NCBI RefSeq assembly: GCF_017313265.1
Contig: NZ_JAFLQZ010000012.1
Location: forward strand, 111,760-175,759
Source of the DNA: Hymenobacter telluris
GTDB lineage: Bacteria > Bacteroidota > Bacteroidia > Cytophagales > Hymenobacteraceae
DNA: 64,000 bases
Direction of reading: 5' to 3'
This document shows positions 17,068 to 25,078 of this stretch, in pieces; within the stretch, counting starts at the first letter, position 1, and each line of letters starts with the position of its first letter. The notes under the pieces are model-generated. The model did no database searches, was not told the origin of the DNA, and saw only the letters and a program-made list of their open reading frames with translations. Position numbers and translations under genes: made by a program.

Positions 17068-18540
17068 ATGCTTAAAAAGTTTCTGCCCTCTCTGTTGCTG
17101 TCGGCGCTTGGCGCAAGTGCCGCGGTAGCTCAAGCTCCCAAGCCGGCCGCGCCAACTAAAACGTATTCTGCCGCTGGCAAGCAAGTGCAGGTGTACACCA
17201 CCGCCGACAACACGCAGCTACGCCTTGCCCCCACCGATAAGCTGTCGTTTCAGGCGCAGGCCCAGCCCTTGGAAACTCAGCCCACGGTGTTCGTTGACCC
17301 CACGCACACCTTCCAAACGTTGCTCGGTATTGGGGGTGCCCTCACCGATGCAGCCGCCGAAACTTTCGCTAAGATGCCCAAAGCGCAGCAGCAGGAGTTT
17401 TTGCAGGCGTACTACAGCCCCACCAAGGGTATCGGCTACACGCTGGGCCGCACCAGCATCCACAGCACCGACTTCTCCAGTGGCAGCTATACCTACGTAG
17501 CCGACAACGATAAGGCGCTGAAAACCTTCAGCGTGAAGCACGACGAGCAGTACCGCATTCCGTTCATCAAGCAGGCCATTGCGGCCGCCGGCGGCAAGCT
17601 CACAATGTACGTGAGCCCCTGGAGCCCCCCGGCCTGGATGAAGGACAACAAAAGCATGCTCAAAGGCGGCAAGCTGCTGCCCGAGTTCCGCCAAACCTGG
17701 GCTGACTACTACGTGAAGTTCATCAAGGAATACGAGCGGCAGGGCATTCCGGTGTGGGGCCTCACAGTGCAGAACGAGCCCATGGCCGTGCAGAAATGGG
17801 AGTCGTGCGTTTTCACCGCCGAAGAAGAGCGCGACTTCGTGAAAGGCTACCTCGGGCCGACCCTGAAAAAAGGCGGCCTCGGTGACCGGAAACTCATCGG
17901 CTGGGACCACAACCGCGACCTGCTCTTTCAGCGGGCCGCTACCCTCTTCGACGACCCCGAGGCCAGCAAGTACTACTGGGGCATCGGCTTTCACTGGTAC
18001 GAAACCTGGACCGGCAGCGCCATGCAGTTCGATAACCTGCGCCGCGTGCACGAAACCTACCCCAACAAAAACCTGGTATTTACGGAAGGCTGCGTGGAGA
18101 ACTTCCAGTTCGACGGCATCACCGACTGGAAACTCGGCGAGCGGTACGGCCACTCGATGATCAACGACTTCAACGCCGGCACCGTCGCCTGGACCGATTG
18201 GAACGTGCTGCTCGACGAAACCGGTGGCCCCAACCACGTCGGCAACTTCTGCTACGCCCCCATCATCGGTGACACACGCAGCGGCAAGCTGCTCTACACC
18301 AACGCTTACTATTACATCGGCCACTTCTCGAAGTTCATCCGGCCCGGTGCGCGTCGCGTAGCCACCACCACCACCCGCGACGTGCTCCAGTCCACGGCCT
18401 TCGTCAATACCGATGGCAGCGTGGCCGTAGTGGTCATGAACAGCACCGACAAGGAGCAGCCCTTCCAGCTCTGGATGAAAGGCCAAGCCGCCCAAACCAC
18501 CAGCAAGCCCCACTCCATCATGACGATGGTGGTGAAATAA
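17068..18540 (+). CDS. GH30 glucosylceramidase-like glycosidase
   Basis: A 490-residue secreted GH30 enzyme, clearly divergent from the tandem pair upstream. The start at 17068 gives a signal peptide (MLKKFLPSLLLSALGASAAV). GIGGALTDAAAETF, SPWSPPAWMKDNKSM and the catalytic residues Glu237 (TVQNEPMAV) and Glu340 (FTEGCVEN) place it near GH30 subfamily 1, the group of glucosylceramidases and exo-beta-glucosidases/xylosidases. A C-terminal beta-domain follows (VVVMNSTDKEQPFQLW). It is last in the hydrolase row and is followed by a terminator-like hairpin at 18568. It probably trims oligosaccharides, acting after the GH30 pair and GH5. Exact bond specificity cannot be read from sequence. Confidence 0.92.
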   Translation: MLKKFLPSLLLSALGASAAVAQAPKPAAPTKTYSAAGKQVQVYTTADNTQLRLAPTDKLSFQAQAQPLETQPTVFVDPTHTFQTLLGIGGALTDAAAETFAKMPKAQQQEFLQAYYSPTKGIGYTLGRTSIHSTDFSSGSYTYVADNDKALKTFSVKHDEQYRIPFIKQAIAAAGGKLTMYVSPWSPPAWMKDNKSMLKGGKLLPEFRQTWADYYVKFIKEYERQGIPVWGLTVQNEPMAVQKWESCVFTAEEERDFVKGYLGPTLKKGGLGDRKLIGWDHNRDLLFQRAATLFDDPEASKYYWGIGFHWYETWTGSAMQFDNLRRVHETYPNKNLVFTEGCVENFQFDGITDWKLGERYGHSMINDFNAGTVAWTDWNVLLDETGGPNHVGNFCYAPIIGDTRSGKLLYTNAYYYIGHFSKFIRPGARRVATTTTRDVLQSTAFVNTDGSVAVVVMNSTDKEQPFQLWMKGQAAQTTSKPHSIMTMVVK

Positions 18541-18567
18541 GGCAGAGCTAATAGTATTGCACGCAGA

Positions 18568-18600
18568 GGTCCCAGCCATGGCCACGGCTGGGGCCTTCTT
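18568..18600. terminator. Bidirectional terminator-like hairpin
   Basis: GGTCCCAGCC (18568-18577) and GGCTGGGGCC (18586-18595) form a 10-bp stem with one G-U pair and an 8-base loop, followed by TTCTT. It sits between the converging GH30 and UbiB-family genes and could serve both. Confidence 0.65.
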
Positions 18601-18611
18601 GTCTGGAGTAT

Positions 18612-20300
18612 TTACTCCCGCCGCTCCTGCTTGGTACCCAGGATAAACAGAATCAGCAGCAGAAACGCCGCAATGCCCAGGCTGTACCACGTCACGAAGG
18701 GCAGGCCACGGTAGTAGCGCATCTGGCCGGCCGGGTAATGGCCCAGCAAGCTCATCCCCGCAAACAGAATCATGGCCACCGATATGGCCGCCAGAATGCC
18801 GCGGCTCACCAGCTGGTCGGCTTTGCGCAGCAGCAGCAGGTAGCCGCTCAGCTCCACGCGCACCCGCAGGTCGCCTTTGCTGATTTTGCGCACGATTTGG
18901 CGAATGTCGGCGGGCAGGGTCTGGATGAGGGCCAGCAGCTGGGTGCCGGTGTATTCGGCTTCGCTGAGGATGTTTTCGGCGGAATACTGTTCGGCCACAA
19001 TGCGCGCGCCATATGGCCGCACGAACTCGAAGGTGTTGAAACGCGGGTGCAGCACCTTGCCAATGCCTTCCAGAATCACGAGGGCCCGCAGGATAAGAAA
19101 CACCGCGCCGGGCACTTGCAGCTTGTAGTTATAGATGACACTCTGCAAGGCATCCGCCAGGTCCGACATACTCATGTCCTTGACGTCGAGGCTGGCAAAA
19201 TCCTCAATCAGCTCACTCAACGACGCCTCGAAGGCCCGCATGTCCGGTATATCGGACGTAATAGCGAGGCGGCGGAAGCTCAACGCCATGCCGCGCGCGT
19301 CCTGCCGCGCCATGCCAATAAACACGCCGGCAAAGGCGTATTTCTGCTGCTTGGTGAGCTTGCCTACCATCCCGAAGTCGATGAGCACCAAGGTGCCGTC
19401 GGGGCGCACCAGCACGTTGCCGGGGTGCGGGTCGGCGTGGAACATCCCGAACTCGAATATCTGGGTCAGGTAGATATCCATGCCGGTTTCGGCCACGGTT
19501 TCCGGGCTCAGGCCCCACTCCAGCAGCTGCGGCTTGTCGGTGATTTTGCAGCCGCTCACAAACTCGATTACCAGAATGCGGGCGGTGCTCAGCTCCCGGT
19601 AGGGCTTCGGGATATAAAAGGTTTCGTAATTGGCGTAGAGCGTGCGGAACTGCTCCATGCTGCGGGCTTCGGAGGTGTAATCCAGCTCCTTGGTCATGCT
19701 CCGCTCGAAGGCGTCCACCACGTCTTGGGGGTTGCTCAGGCCTTGTTTGCGCAGGAAATTGCCGGTCAGGCGCACCAGTTCGTGCAGCAAGGCTAGGTCG
19801 GAGCGCACTTTTTCCTGCACGTCGGGGCGCTGCACTTTCACTACCACTTCCTCGCCGGTCAGCAGCCGGGCCCGGTGCACCTGCCCGATGCTGGCCGAGC
19901 CCAACGGCACTTCATCGAACTCGGAAAACACTTCGTTGATCGGGCAACCCATTTCCCGCTCGATAATAGCCTTGGCTTCCTGCACATCAAACGGCGGCAC
20001 GTTGCTTTGCAGCTTCTCAAACTCGTCGATGAGGGGCTGGGGCAGCAGGTCGGCGCGGTTGCTCATGGCCTGCGCCAGCTTGATGAACGTGGGGCCCAGT
20101 TCCTCAATTATCATCCGAATCCGCTGCCAGCGCGTGGTTTCAAATACCGCCTGCTCACCTTCCTGCCACGAAACCCGGCGGCTTTTGGGCACCAGCCGCC
20201 GCAGAGGCGTGCTGGTTACGGCATCCTCGAAGCCGTAGCGAATCAGCACCTCAGCTACCTGCCGGATGCGGGTCAGGTTGGAAATCGTCTTTTTAAACAT
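18612..20300 (-). CDS. ubiB: UbiB/AarF (ABC1) family atypical kinase
   Basis: A 562-residue membrane-associated ABC1/ADCK-type protein kinase-like ATPase, a family linked to quinone biosynthesis or lipid handling. Visible motifs: the KxGQ-region LGPTFIKLAQAMSNRADLLP, the A-rich loop equivalent GSASIGQVHRA, the VKVQRP lysine, the catalytic HADPHPGN and metal-binding VLIDFGMVG. Two hydrophobic helices at the C-terminus (VAMILFAGMSLLG, FVTWYSLGIAAFLLLILFIL) anchor it. The usual KxGQ Gly is replaced by Ala (KLAQ), noted separately. The window also encodes MenC, so the organism probably uses menaquinone and this protein is unlikely to act in ubiquinone synthesis. Monocistronic; converges on the GH30 gene. 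Confidence 0.9.
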   Translation of the reverse strand: MFKKTISNLTRIRQVAEVLIRYGFEDAVTSTPLRRLVPKSRRVSWQEGEQAVFETTRWQRIRMIIEELGPTFIKLAQAMSNRADLLPQPLIDEFEKLQSNVPPFDVQEAKAIIEREMGCPINEVFSEFDEVPLGSASIGQVHRARLLTGEEVVVKVQRPDVQEKVRSDLALLHELVRLTGNFLRKQGLSNPQDVVDAFERSMTKELDYTSEARSMEQFRTLYANYETFYIPKPYRELSTARILVIEFVSGCKITDKPQLLEWGLSPETVAETGMDIYLTQIFEFGMFHADPHPGNVLVRPDGTLVLIDFGMVGKLTKQQKYAFAGVFIGMARQDARGMALSFRRLAITSDIPDMRAFEASLSELIEDFASLDVKDMSMSDLADALQSVIYNYKLQVPGAVFLILRALVILEGIGKVLHPRFNTFEFVRPYGARIVAEQYSAENILSEAEYTGTQLLALIQTLPADIRQIVRKISKGDLRVRVELSGYLLLLRKADQLVSRGILAAISVAMILFAGMSLLGHYPAGQMRYYRGLPFVTWYSLGIAAFLLLILFILGTKQERRE

Positions 20301-20433
20301 GCAGCCGCAGATTATGCAGATTATTCGGATTGCGTGGCCTCAGCAGCCAAGACGAAAGTAAACCAGGTTGGTTTCGACAGCGCGCGGCCGTCTTTGCTCC
20401 TGCGTTGAGATGACGCCATTGAAAGCTATACAG

Positions 20434-20467
20434 AAAACCCCGCTCGTTGAATACGGGCGGGGTTTTT
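20434..20467. terminator. Terminator downstream of the phasin-like gene
   Basis: AAAACCCCGC (20434-20443) and GCGGGG plus TTTTT (20457-20467) form a GC stem flanked by A and T runs, the layout of a bidirectional intrinsic terminator. It lies 23 bases beyond the stop of the minus-strand phasin-like gene. Confidence 0.8.
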
Positions 20468-20489
20468 CGTGCTAGTTAGCAGCGTCAAC

Positions 20490-20963
20490 TTACGCGTTGC
20501 CGGCGCTGGTTTCTTGCTTTTTGGCAGCACCCGCCGACTTCTGCGTTTTGGCAGCGGGGCTGGCTTTATCGGCGGCTTTCTTGGTTGTAGAGGCAGCTTT
20601 GCCGGTAGTGCTGGCAGCGGCTTTAGGAGCAGCTGGGGTTTTGGCGGCAGGCTTGGCACTGGCTTTGGGAGCCGCGGCTGATTTGCTGCTGCCTTTCACG
20701 GTGCGCTTCAGTTCTTCCACGTCGGAGTTGGGCGCTACGCCTACCGATTTCATCACGCGGGCGGCAATGCCCTGCACTTGCTTCTCCAACTCCTTGCGCT
20801 TGGTTTCGCCGTTTTTCTTCAGCTCGTCCATGATTTTGGCGCCTTCCTGCTCGGAAAGTTTGCTTTCCTTCACCAAGGTGTCGATGGTTTTTTGCACCCG
20901 GTCGGTGGTCAGGGACACGAAGCCAACGCCAGCGTTGACGAATTTTTTAAACAAATCTTCCAT
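20490..20963 (-). CDS. Phasin-like protein with Ala/Lys-rich tail
   Basis: A 157-residue protein. Residues 1-90 are a charged helical segment (MEDLFKKFVNAGVGFVSLTT, KIMDELKKNG, KELEKQVQGIAARVM) like phasin/PhaF-type polyhydroxyalkanoate granule proteins. Residues from about 95 onward are low-complexity Ala/Lys/Pro/Thr/Ser, resembling histone H1-like nucleic-acid-binding tails, as in PhaF. It could coat polymer granules and tie them to DNA, or simply be a nucleoid or stress protein. No polyhydroxyalkanoate synthase gene is in the window, so the granule role is unproven. It appears to be transcribed alone, with a promoter element at 21052-21059 and a terminator at 20434. Confidence 0.7.
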   Translation of the reverse strand: MEDLFKKFVNAGVGFVSLTTDRVQKTIDTLVKESKLSEQEGAKIMDELKKNGETKRKELEKQVQGIAARVMKSVGVAPNSDVEELKRTVKGSSKSAAAPKASAKPAAKTPAAPKAAASTTGKAASTTKKAADKASPAAKTQKSAGAAKKQETSAGNA

Positions 20964-21051
20964 AAAGCTGAACGGTTAAAAGAGAGTGAAGAAAAACCGG
21001 CAGTGCGCCCTCGCGCGCCGGGCAAGTAGTATGCAAGCCGACTAATTTTCA

Positions 21052-21059
21052 CAAACCTA
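21052..21059 (-). promoter_or_regulatory. Probable -7 element for the phasin-like gene
   Basis: Read on the minus strand the site is TAGGTTTG, matching TAnnTTTG, about 90 bases before the start codon at 20963. A clear TTG at the right distance was not found. The stretch 20964-21170 holds no gene. Confidence 0.45.
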
Positions 21060-21170
21060 CGAAAAGCCAACTATATAGTTGAGTCTAAGAATATATTATT
21101 CTTCAGCAAGGCGTTTTTAACAGTAAATAGCATGCTTATAGCGCCTTACAACAACCTGCTACTATAGTGG

Positions 21171-22109
21171 CTATGCTGCTTCGGCTGACGAATTAGGTTG
21201 CTGCACAGCCCAAATACTGCGCGTGAAGTCGCCTACTTGGTTGAGGGCCTGCCGGGCTTCCGGCACGAACCGCCAAAACAAATGCCACCAGTGCACCAGC
21301 CCATCGAACACCTGAAGCGTAACGGGTACGCCAGCCACGCGGGCTTTCCGGCAGAAGCGCACCACGTCGTCGTGCAGCACTTCGGCATTGGATATTTGCA
21401 CCAGCAGCGGCGGTAGGCCGTGCAGCTTACCTCGCACGGGTGAAAGCAGCGGGTGCGCCTGGGAGGTGCTTTCGGCGTAGAGGCTACCCCAGGTTTGCAT
21501 TTCGAGGGCTTCGAGCACCCGGGTTTCCTCTTGGCAGGCCTGCCGCTGCACGGCGGCGGTGGGCAGCGCCAAATCAATCCAGGGAGAAAGGCCGATGGCG
21601 GCGGCGGGCAGCGGATAGCCAGCGTCGCGGAGTTGCAGCAGTAGCGCCAGCCCCAACCCCCCCCCGGCCGAGTCGCCGGCTACCATGATGTTGTGGGCCT
21701 GATAGCCTTGGTTGAGCAGCCAATCATACGCCAGGCGGGCGTCTTCGAGGGCGGCGGGAAACGGGTATTCGGGGGCTTTGCGGTAGTTGATGGCCAGCGT
21801 GTTCAGCTGGCAGCTCTCGGCCAGCGCCCCCACCAAGGCGCGGTGCGTATTCAGAGACCCAATAACGTAGCCGCCGCCGTGCAGGTACAGCAACACCCGG
21901 TTGGTGGGTGCGCCGGCGGGCCGGAGCCACTCGGCGGGCATACCATCCACGTCGGCGTCCTCCAGAAACACATTCCAGGGCATAAACTGAAACAGCGCGG
22001 CCGCCTCGGCGGCAAATCGGATGGCGGGCAGCCGGGGCCGGCTACGGGCCAGCGGGCCGGTGGCGGCAGTCAGGAACTGCTTGAGCAGCAAATGCTGGGA
22101 AGACGGCAT
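21171..22109 (-). CDS. Alpha/beta hydrolase of the hormone-sensitive lipase family
   Basis: A 312-residue alpha/beta-hydrolase fold enzyme, probably a carboxylesterase or lipase. It carries the HGGG oxyanion-hole motif (LYLHGGGYVIGS) and the nucleophile elbow GDSAGGGLG that define hormone-sensitive lipase-type esterases (family IV). The catalytic acid is likely in the EVLHDDV segment and the base His in GLVHWWHLF. The frame is open to 22175, but the first 22 residues there are Pro-rich and look untranslated, so the ATG at 22109 is preferred. Neighbours on the same strand are an acyltransferase and a protease; no pathway is evident. Substrate unknown. Confidence 0.88.
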   Translation of the reverse strand: MPSSQHLLLKQFLTAATGPLARSRPRLPAIRFAAEAAALFQFMPWNVFLEDADVDGMPAEWLRPAGAPTNRVLLYLHGGGYVIGSLNTHRALVGALAESCQLNTLAINYRKAPEYPFPAALEDARLAYDWLLNQGYQAHNIMVAGDSAGGGLGLALLLQLRDAGYPLPAAAIGLSPWIDLALPTAAVQRQACQEETRVLEALEMQTWGSLYAESTSQAHPLLSPVRGKLHGLPPLLVQISNAEVLHDDVVRFCRKARVAGVPVTLQVFDGLVHWWHLFWRFVPEARQALNQVGDFTRSIWAVQQPNSSAEAA

Positions 22110-22224
22110 TGGAACGGGTAAGGTGGGAGCTTGGGGCGGAAACGGAGCGGGGGTGCGGCAGTACGCCACGGGCATTAGGTGCTGCTTATCAGATACGTAG
22201 GTTAATGGTTGATTGTTAGCTGCT

Positions 22225-22320
22225 GGTTGATTGGTGATAGTTGATTGTCAGTTGGTGATTATTGATTCGCCATACTCTCAGACCAATCACCAACTGACAA
22301 TCAACTATCACCAATCAACC
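22225..22320. repeat. Perfect 36-bp inverted repeat, 24-base loop
   Basis: The arms 22225-22260 and 22285-22320 are exact reverse complements (starting GGTTGATTGGTGATAGTTG). The right arm ends 3 bases before the acyltransferase stop codon region on the minus strand, so the hairpin would form at the end of that message. The words TTGAT and TTGGT recur within the arm, giving it a low-complexity look. Confidence 0.9.
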
Positions 22321-22323
22321 AAT

Positions 22324-23478
22324 TCACGGCTTCTCGCCGATGCGGTGGCCTTTGTAGCCACGGATGGCAATGGGAATCCAGCCGAGGATGGGAATAAAGA
22401 ATGTGAGGGTGAACGGGTTGCGCCACACCATGCGCAGCCAGGCGCCGGGCTTGTCGAGCTGCATCTTGAAGTCGCGGCGGCCTTCGTGCACGTACAGGCG
22501 CTCGAACTCCCGAAACAGCGCCGGCCAGGCCACGGGCAGGAAAAACGGGAAGTAGCGCCAGTTCTCTTTCATGCGCTGCCATAGCTCGCGCCAGCGGTAA
22601 GGCTGCTGCCCGTGCTTGGCTACGGCTTCGTTCATCTCGGCTTGCATCAGCAGGCGCACTTTCTCGGACAGGGCCGTGTAGTCCTCGCGGGTCAGGTCGG
22701 CGGGGTCCTTGGTTATCATCTCGTAGGGCTTGATGCGGGAGCCCAGCACGTAATTCAGCTGCGCCGGATACGCCATGTAGAACGACCAGGGCTGCAACAG
22801 TACCAGCAATACAATGGGCCCCAGTGGAATAAACGGAATTCCTACTTTCTTGCTCAGGCGGTTTAGCCACTCCCAGCTGTAGGCGTAGGGGTTCAGGTAC
22901 TCGCCGTTGATGGTGTAAAACGGCATGATGTCGGTGCGGTGCGTGATGCTGTGGCGCACCATGCTGCTGGCCAGCCGTTGCAGCTCGTACTTGTTGTTGA
23001 AGCCCTTGCCAATGCCCGGCACGCCCTCGGGGTACAGCATCAGGTTGTGGTCCTGATAGTACATCATCGTTTCAAAATTGAGCGTGGTGGCATCCACGCA
23101 GCCGCACTTCTTCCAAAAATCCTTGACCTGAAACGGGTTCATGAGCGTGGACTGGGAAAGCAGCGGCGCCGACAGCGGGCGGGGCAATCCGCGCTGCCCG
23201 GGCAGGGTGCGCCACATGTGCGCCAGTACCACAATGGCATCCCAGGGGAAAGCCATACCCGAGTGGTTGGACGCAAAAATGAGAGGCCGCTCGGGGTTAT
23301 TGCGCTCCGGAAAGTCCTCGAACCCAATCAGGCGCGAACGAAACCACACCCGGTCGAGCAGTTGCAGGATGTTGCGGTCCAGGGCTTCCACGAAATCCGC
23401 CCGGAAATAGTCGGAGTAGATGTGCTGGTTAGCCTGAATGGCAAGCGGCGGGGGCGGCAACACGGGGGGCGGGGGCAT
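22324..23478 (-). CDS. PlsC-like acyltransferase
   Basis: A 384-residue glycerophospholipid-type acyltransferase (PlsC/LPLAT superfamily). The core block is FASNHSGMAFPWD, a variant of the NHxxxxD motif with a longer spacing, and the second block is LMLYPEGVPGIGKGF, the PEG motif that binds the phosphate of the acceptor. Hydrophobic segments (IPLGPIVLLVLL, FFLPVAWPALF, FTLTFFIPILGWIPI) suggest membrane attachment. The protein is longer than typical PlsC, with a C-terminal region continuing to the stop inside the edge of the inverted repeat. A role in lyso-lipid acylation is likely; the acceptor could also be an aminolipid or glycolipid. Start at 23478 is the first ATG and gives a Pro-rich N-terminus, so it may be slightly too long. 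Confidence 0.82.
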   Translation of the reverse strand: MPPPPVLPPPPLAIQANQHIYSDYFRADFVEALDRNILQLLDRVWFRSRLIGFEDFPERNNPERPLIFASNHSGMAFPWDAIVVLAHMWRTLPGQRGLPRPLSAPLLSQSTLMNPFQVKDFWKKCGCVDATTLNFETMMYYQDHNLMLYPEGVPGIGKGFNNKYELQRLASSMVRHSITHRTDIMPFYTINGEYLNPYAYSWEWLNRLSKKVGIPFIPLGPIVLLVLLQPWSFYMAYPAQLNYVLGSRIKPYEMITKDPADLTREDYTALSEKVRLLMQAEMNEAVAKHGQQPYRWRELWQRMKENWRYFPFFLPVAWPALFREFERLYVHEGRRDFKMQLDKPGAWLRMVWRNPFTLTFFIPILGWIPIAIRGYKGHRIGEKP

Positions 23479-23611
23479 CAGGCGGGGTGGGCGGGGGTAA
23501 AGCTATACGGAGCGCAAGTTCTTAAATGTAGCGGTTTTGGGGGCCATGCCAAAGCTCGGCCCTGCACCTGGCCCTGTATTGCGCTAACCACGCTCTGCCA
23601 CGCGGCGGCAG

Positions 23612-24910
23612 CTAAATCTGCCGCTTCAGGCGGATGACGGTGGAAACCAGCTCGCCGTTGCGCTGCAGCAGCAGAAACATGTTGCGGCCATCGGCGGAAT
23701 GGAACAGGCGGCTGATTTGGGTCAGGCTCATGCTTTTCACCGGCAGCAGATTGATGGACAGCAGCTCATCATCGAGCTGAAGACCGGCTTCGGCGGCGGG
23801 GGAGTTGGGTTCGATACGCAGCACGAAGTAGCGGTGGTAGCTGGGGCCTGAGGCTATCAGCTCTATCCCGCACATGTCGTGCTCGAACGGGTCCCGGAAC
23901 AAGCCGTTGGGGCGCAGCCACATGGTGTTGCGCGAGTAATCGATGATTACCTCGAACCGCTTCAACGTTTCAAAACCGATGTTGCCGTTACGCGGCACCT
24001 CGGCCCGGAGCGCCCCACTTTCCACGTTGGGAAACGAAGTTAGCAGGTTGCGGAGGCGGTACCGGCCCAGCTGAATGCTTGGCACACGGCCCAGATAGCC
24101 GTTGATGGCGCCACTGAGCCCACGCCCCAGCTGCGACTGTAGCCGCTTGGCCGGCACCCGCAGCCGCGGGTCGGAGTAGGTTTCCAAAGACAAGGCGTGG
24201 CCGGCCCCGGTGTCGAGAATGAGCTTGAGCGGCAGCGTCAGGGAATCGGTAAGGGCAACGGGCACCGTGAGGTAGGACTTGCGCCCTTCGATGTCGAACG
24301 GAACGGGCGTCCAGCGGCGGCCCCGCGGCGGGCGGTAAGTGGCCGGGTCGTGAAAAAACAGCTCCACTGCCACGGGGTCAATCTGCACCGCGAAGCTGTT
24401 GAATACATCATAGCCCAAGATGCCGTGCACCGGAATGCCCACGTAGCCCGAGAGGTTGAGCACATCGGCTGAGAGCACCAGAAACGACAATGCGGGCGCC
24501 ACTACGCCGTGGAGCTGCACCCGTACGCTGTCGGAGGCAAAGGCTTCCAGCGGCTTCTCCTCTCCCACCCCCACCACGTTGTAGCTGACACCGCGCCGCA
24601 GCCCCAGCAGCTCAATCAGCGTGGGGTCGGTGATAAGCGAGATACCCACTCCCGAATCGAGCAGAAAGTTGAACGGGCCCTTTCCATTGAGTTGCGCTTG
24701 CACGATAATCAGGTTGCGCTGAAACTCGAACGGCACCCGCACCTTGTGTTCTTTGGGTTTCTCGAAGCGGAAAGCTGCCGACGTGCCGGGCACTTGCGCC
24801 TCCGCTAAAGTGGGCACCAAAGCCAGCAACAGCCACAGCTTGCACCACTGCCAGCCCGGCCACCAACGGCACAGCAGAAAATAGCGCGCATAAAACCGGC
24901 AGGCAGACAT
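23612..24910 (-). CDS. Retropepsin-like aspartyl protease with C-terminal PDZ-like domain
   Basis: A 432-residue exported protein. The ATG at 24910 starts a signal peptide (LWLLLALVPTLAEAQ); an upstream frame to 25033 lacks such character. Two aspartyl protease half-sites are present, LLDSGVGISL and LILDTGAGHALS, as in pepsin-like/retropepsin-like proteins of Bacteroidota (Aspartyl_protease_2 type). The C-terminal 90 residues (IEPNSPAAEAGLQLDDELLS) form a PDZ-like domain that would bind peptide tails. Both Asp residues lie in D-S/T-G triads, consistent with activity. Probably periplasmic; substrate unknown. Confidence 0.87.
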   Translation of the reverse strand: MSACRFYARYFLLCRWWPGWQWCKLWLLLALVPTLAEAQVPGTSAAFRFEKPKEHKVRVPFEFQRNLIIVQAQLNGKGPFNFLLDSGVGISLITDPTLIELLGLRRGVSYNVVGVGEEKPLEAFASDSVRVQLHGVVAPALSFLVLSADVLNLSGYVGIPVHGILGYDVFNSFAVQIDPVAVELFFHDPATYRPPRGRRWTPVPFDIEGRKSYLTVPVALTDSLTLPLKLILDTGAGHALSLETYSDPRLRVPAKRLQSQLGRGLSGAINGYLGRVPSIQLGRYRLRNLLTSFPNVESGALRAEVPRNGNIGFETLKRFEVIIDYSRNTMWLRPNGLFRDPFEHDMCGIELIASGPSYHRYFVLRIEPNSPAAEAGLQLDDELLSINLLPVKSMSLTQISRLFHSADGRNMFLLLQRNGELVSTVIRLKRQI

Positions 24911-25078
24911 AGGACAGGGGCGGGTTGGGAAATATAGCCAAAAAACCACCTGTTTCGCCAGGGCCGCCCACGTCCTTCGGTGCTCTACAAAAGGCAGCGC
25001 CAACAAACGACTAAGTACCAGCCCGCTGCGCATCCGTTCTGTTACTCCTTGCCCGGTCTGCTTGCTTGCGCCTTAGGG

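Noticed and set aside
17218..18690. Minus-strand open frame of 490 codons over the third GH30
   Set aside because: Antisense to catalytic motifs of the GH30 protein and overlaps the terminator.
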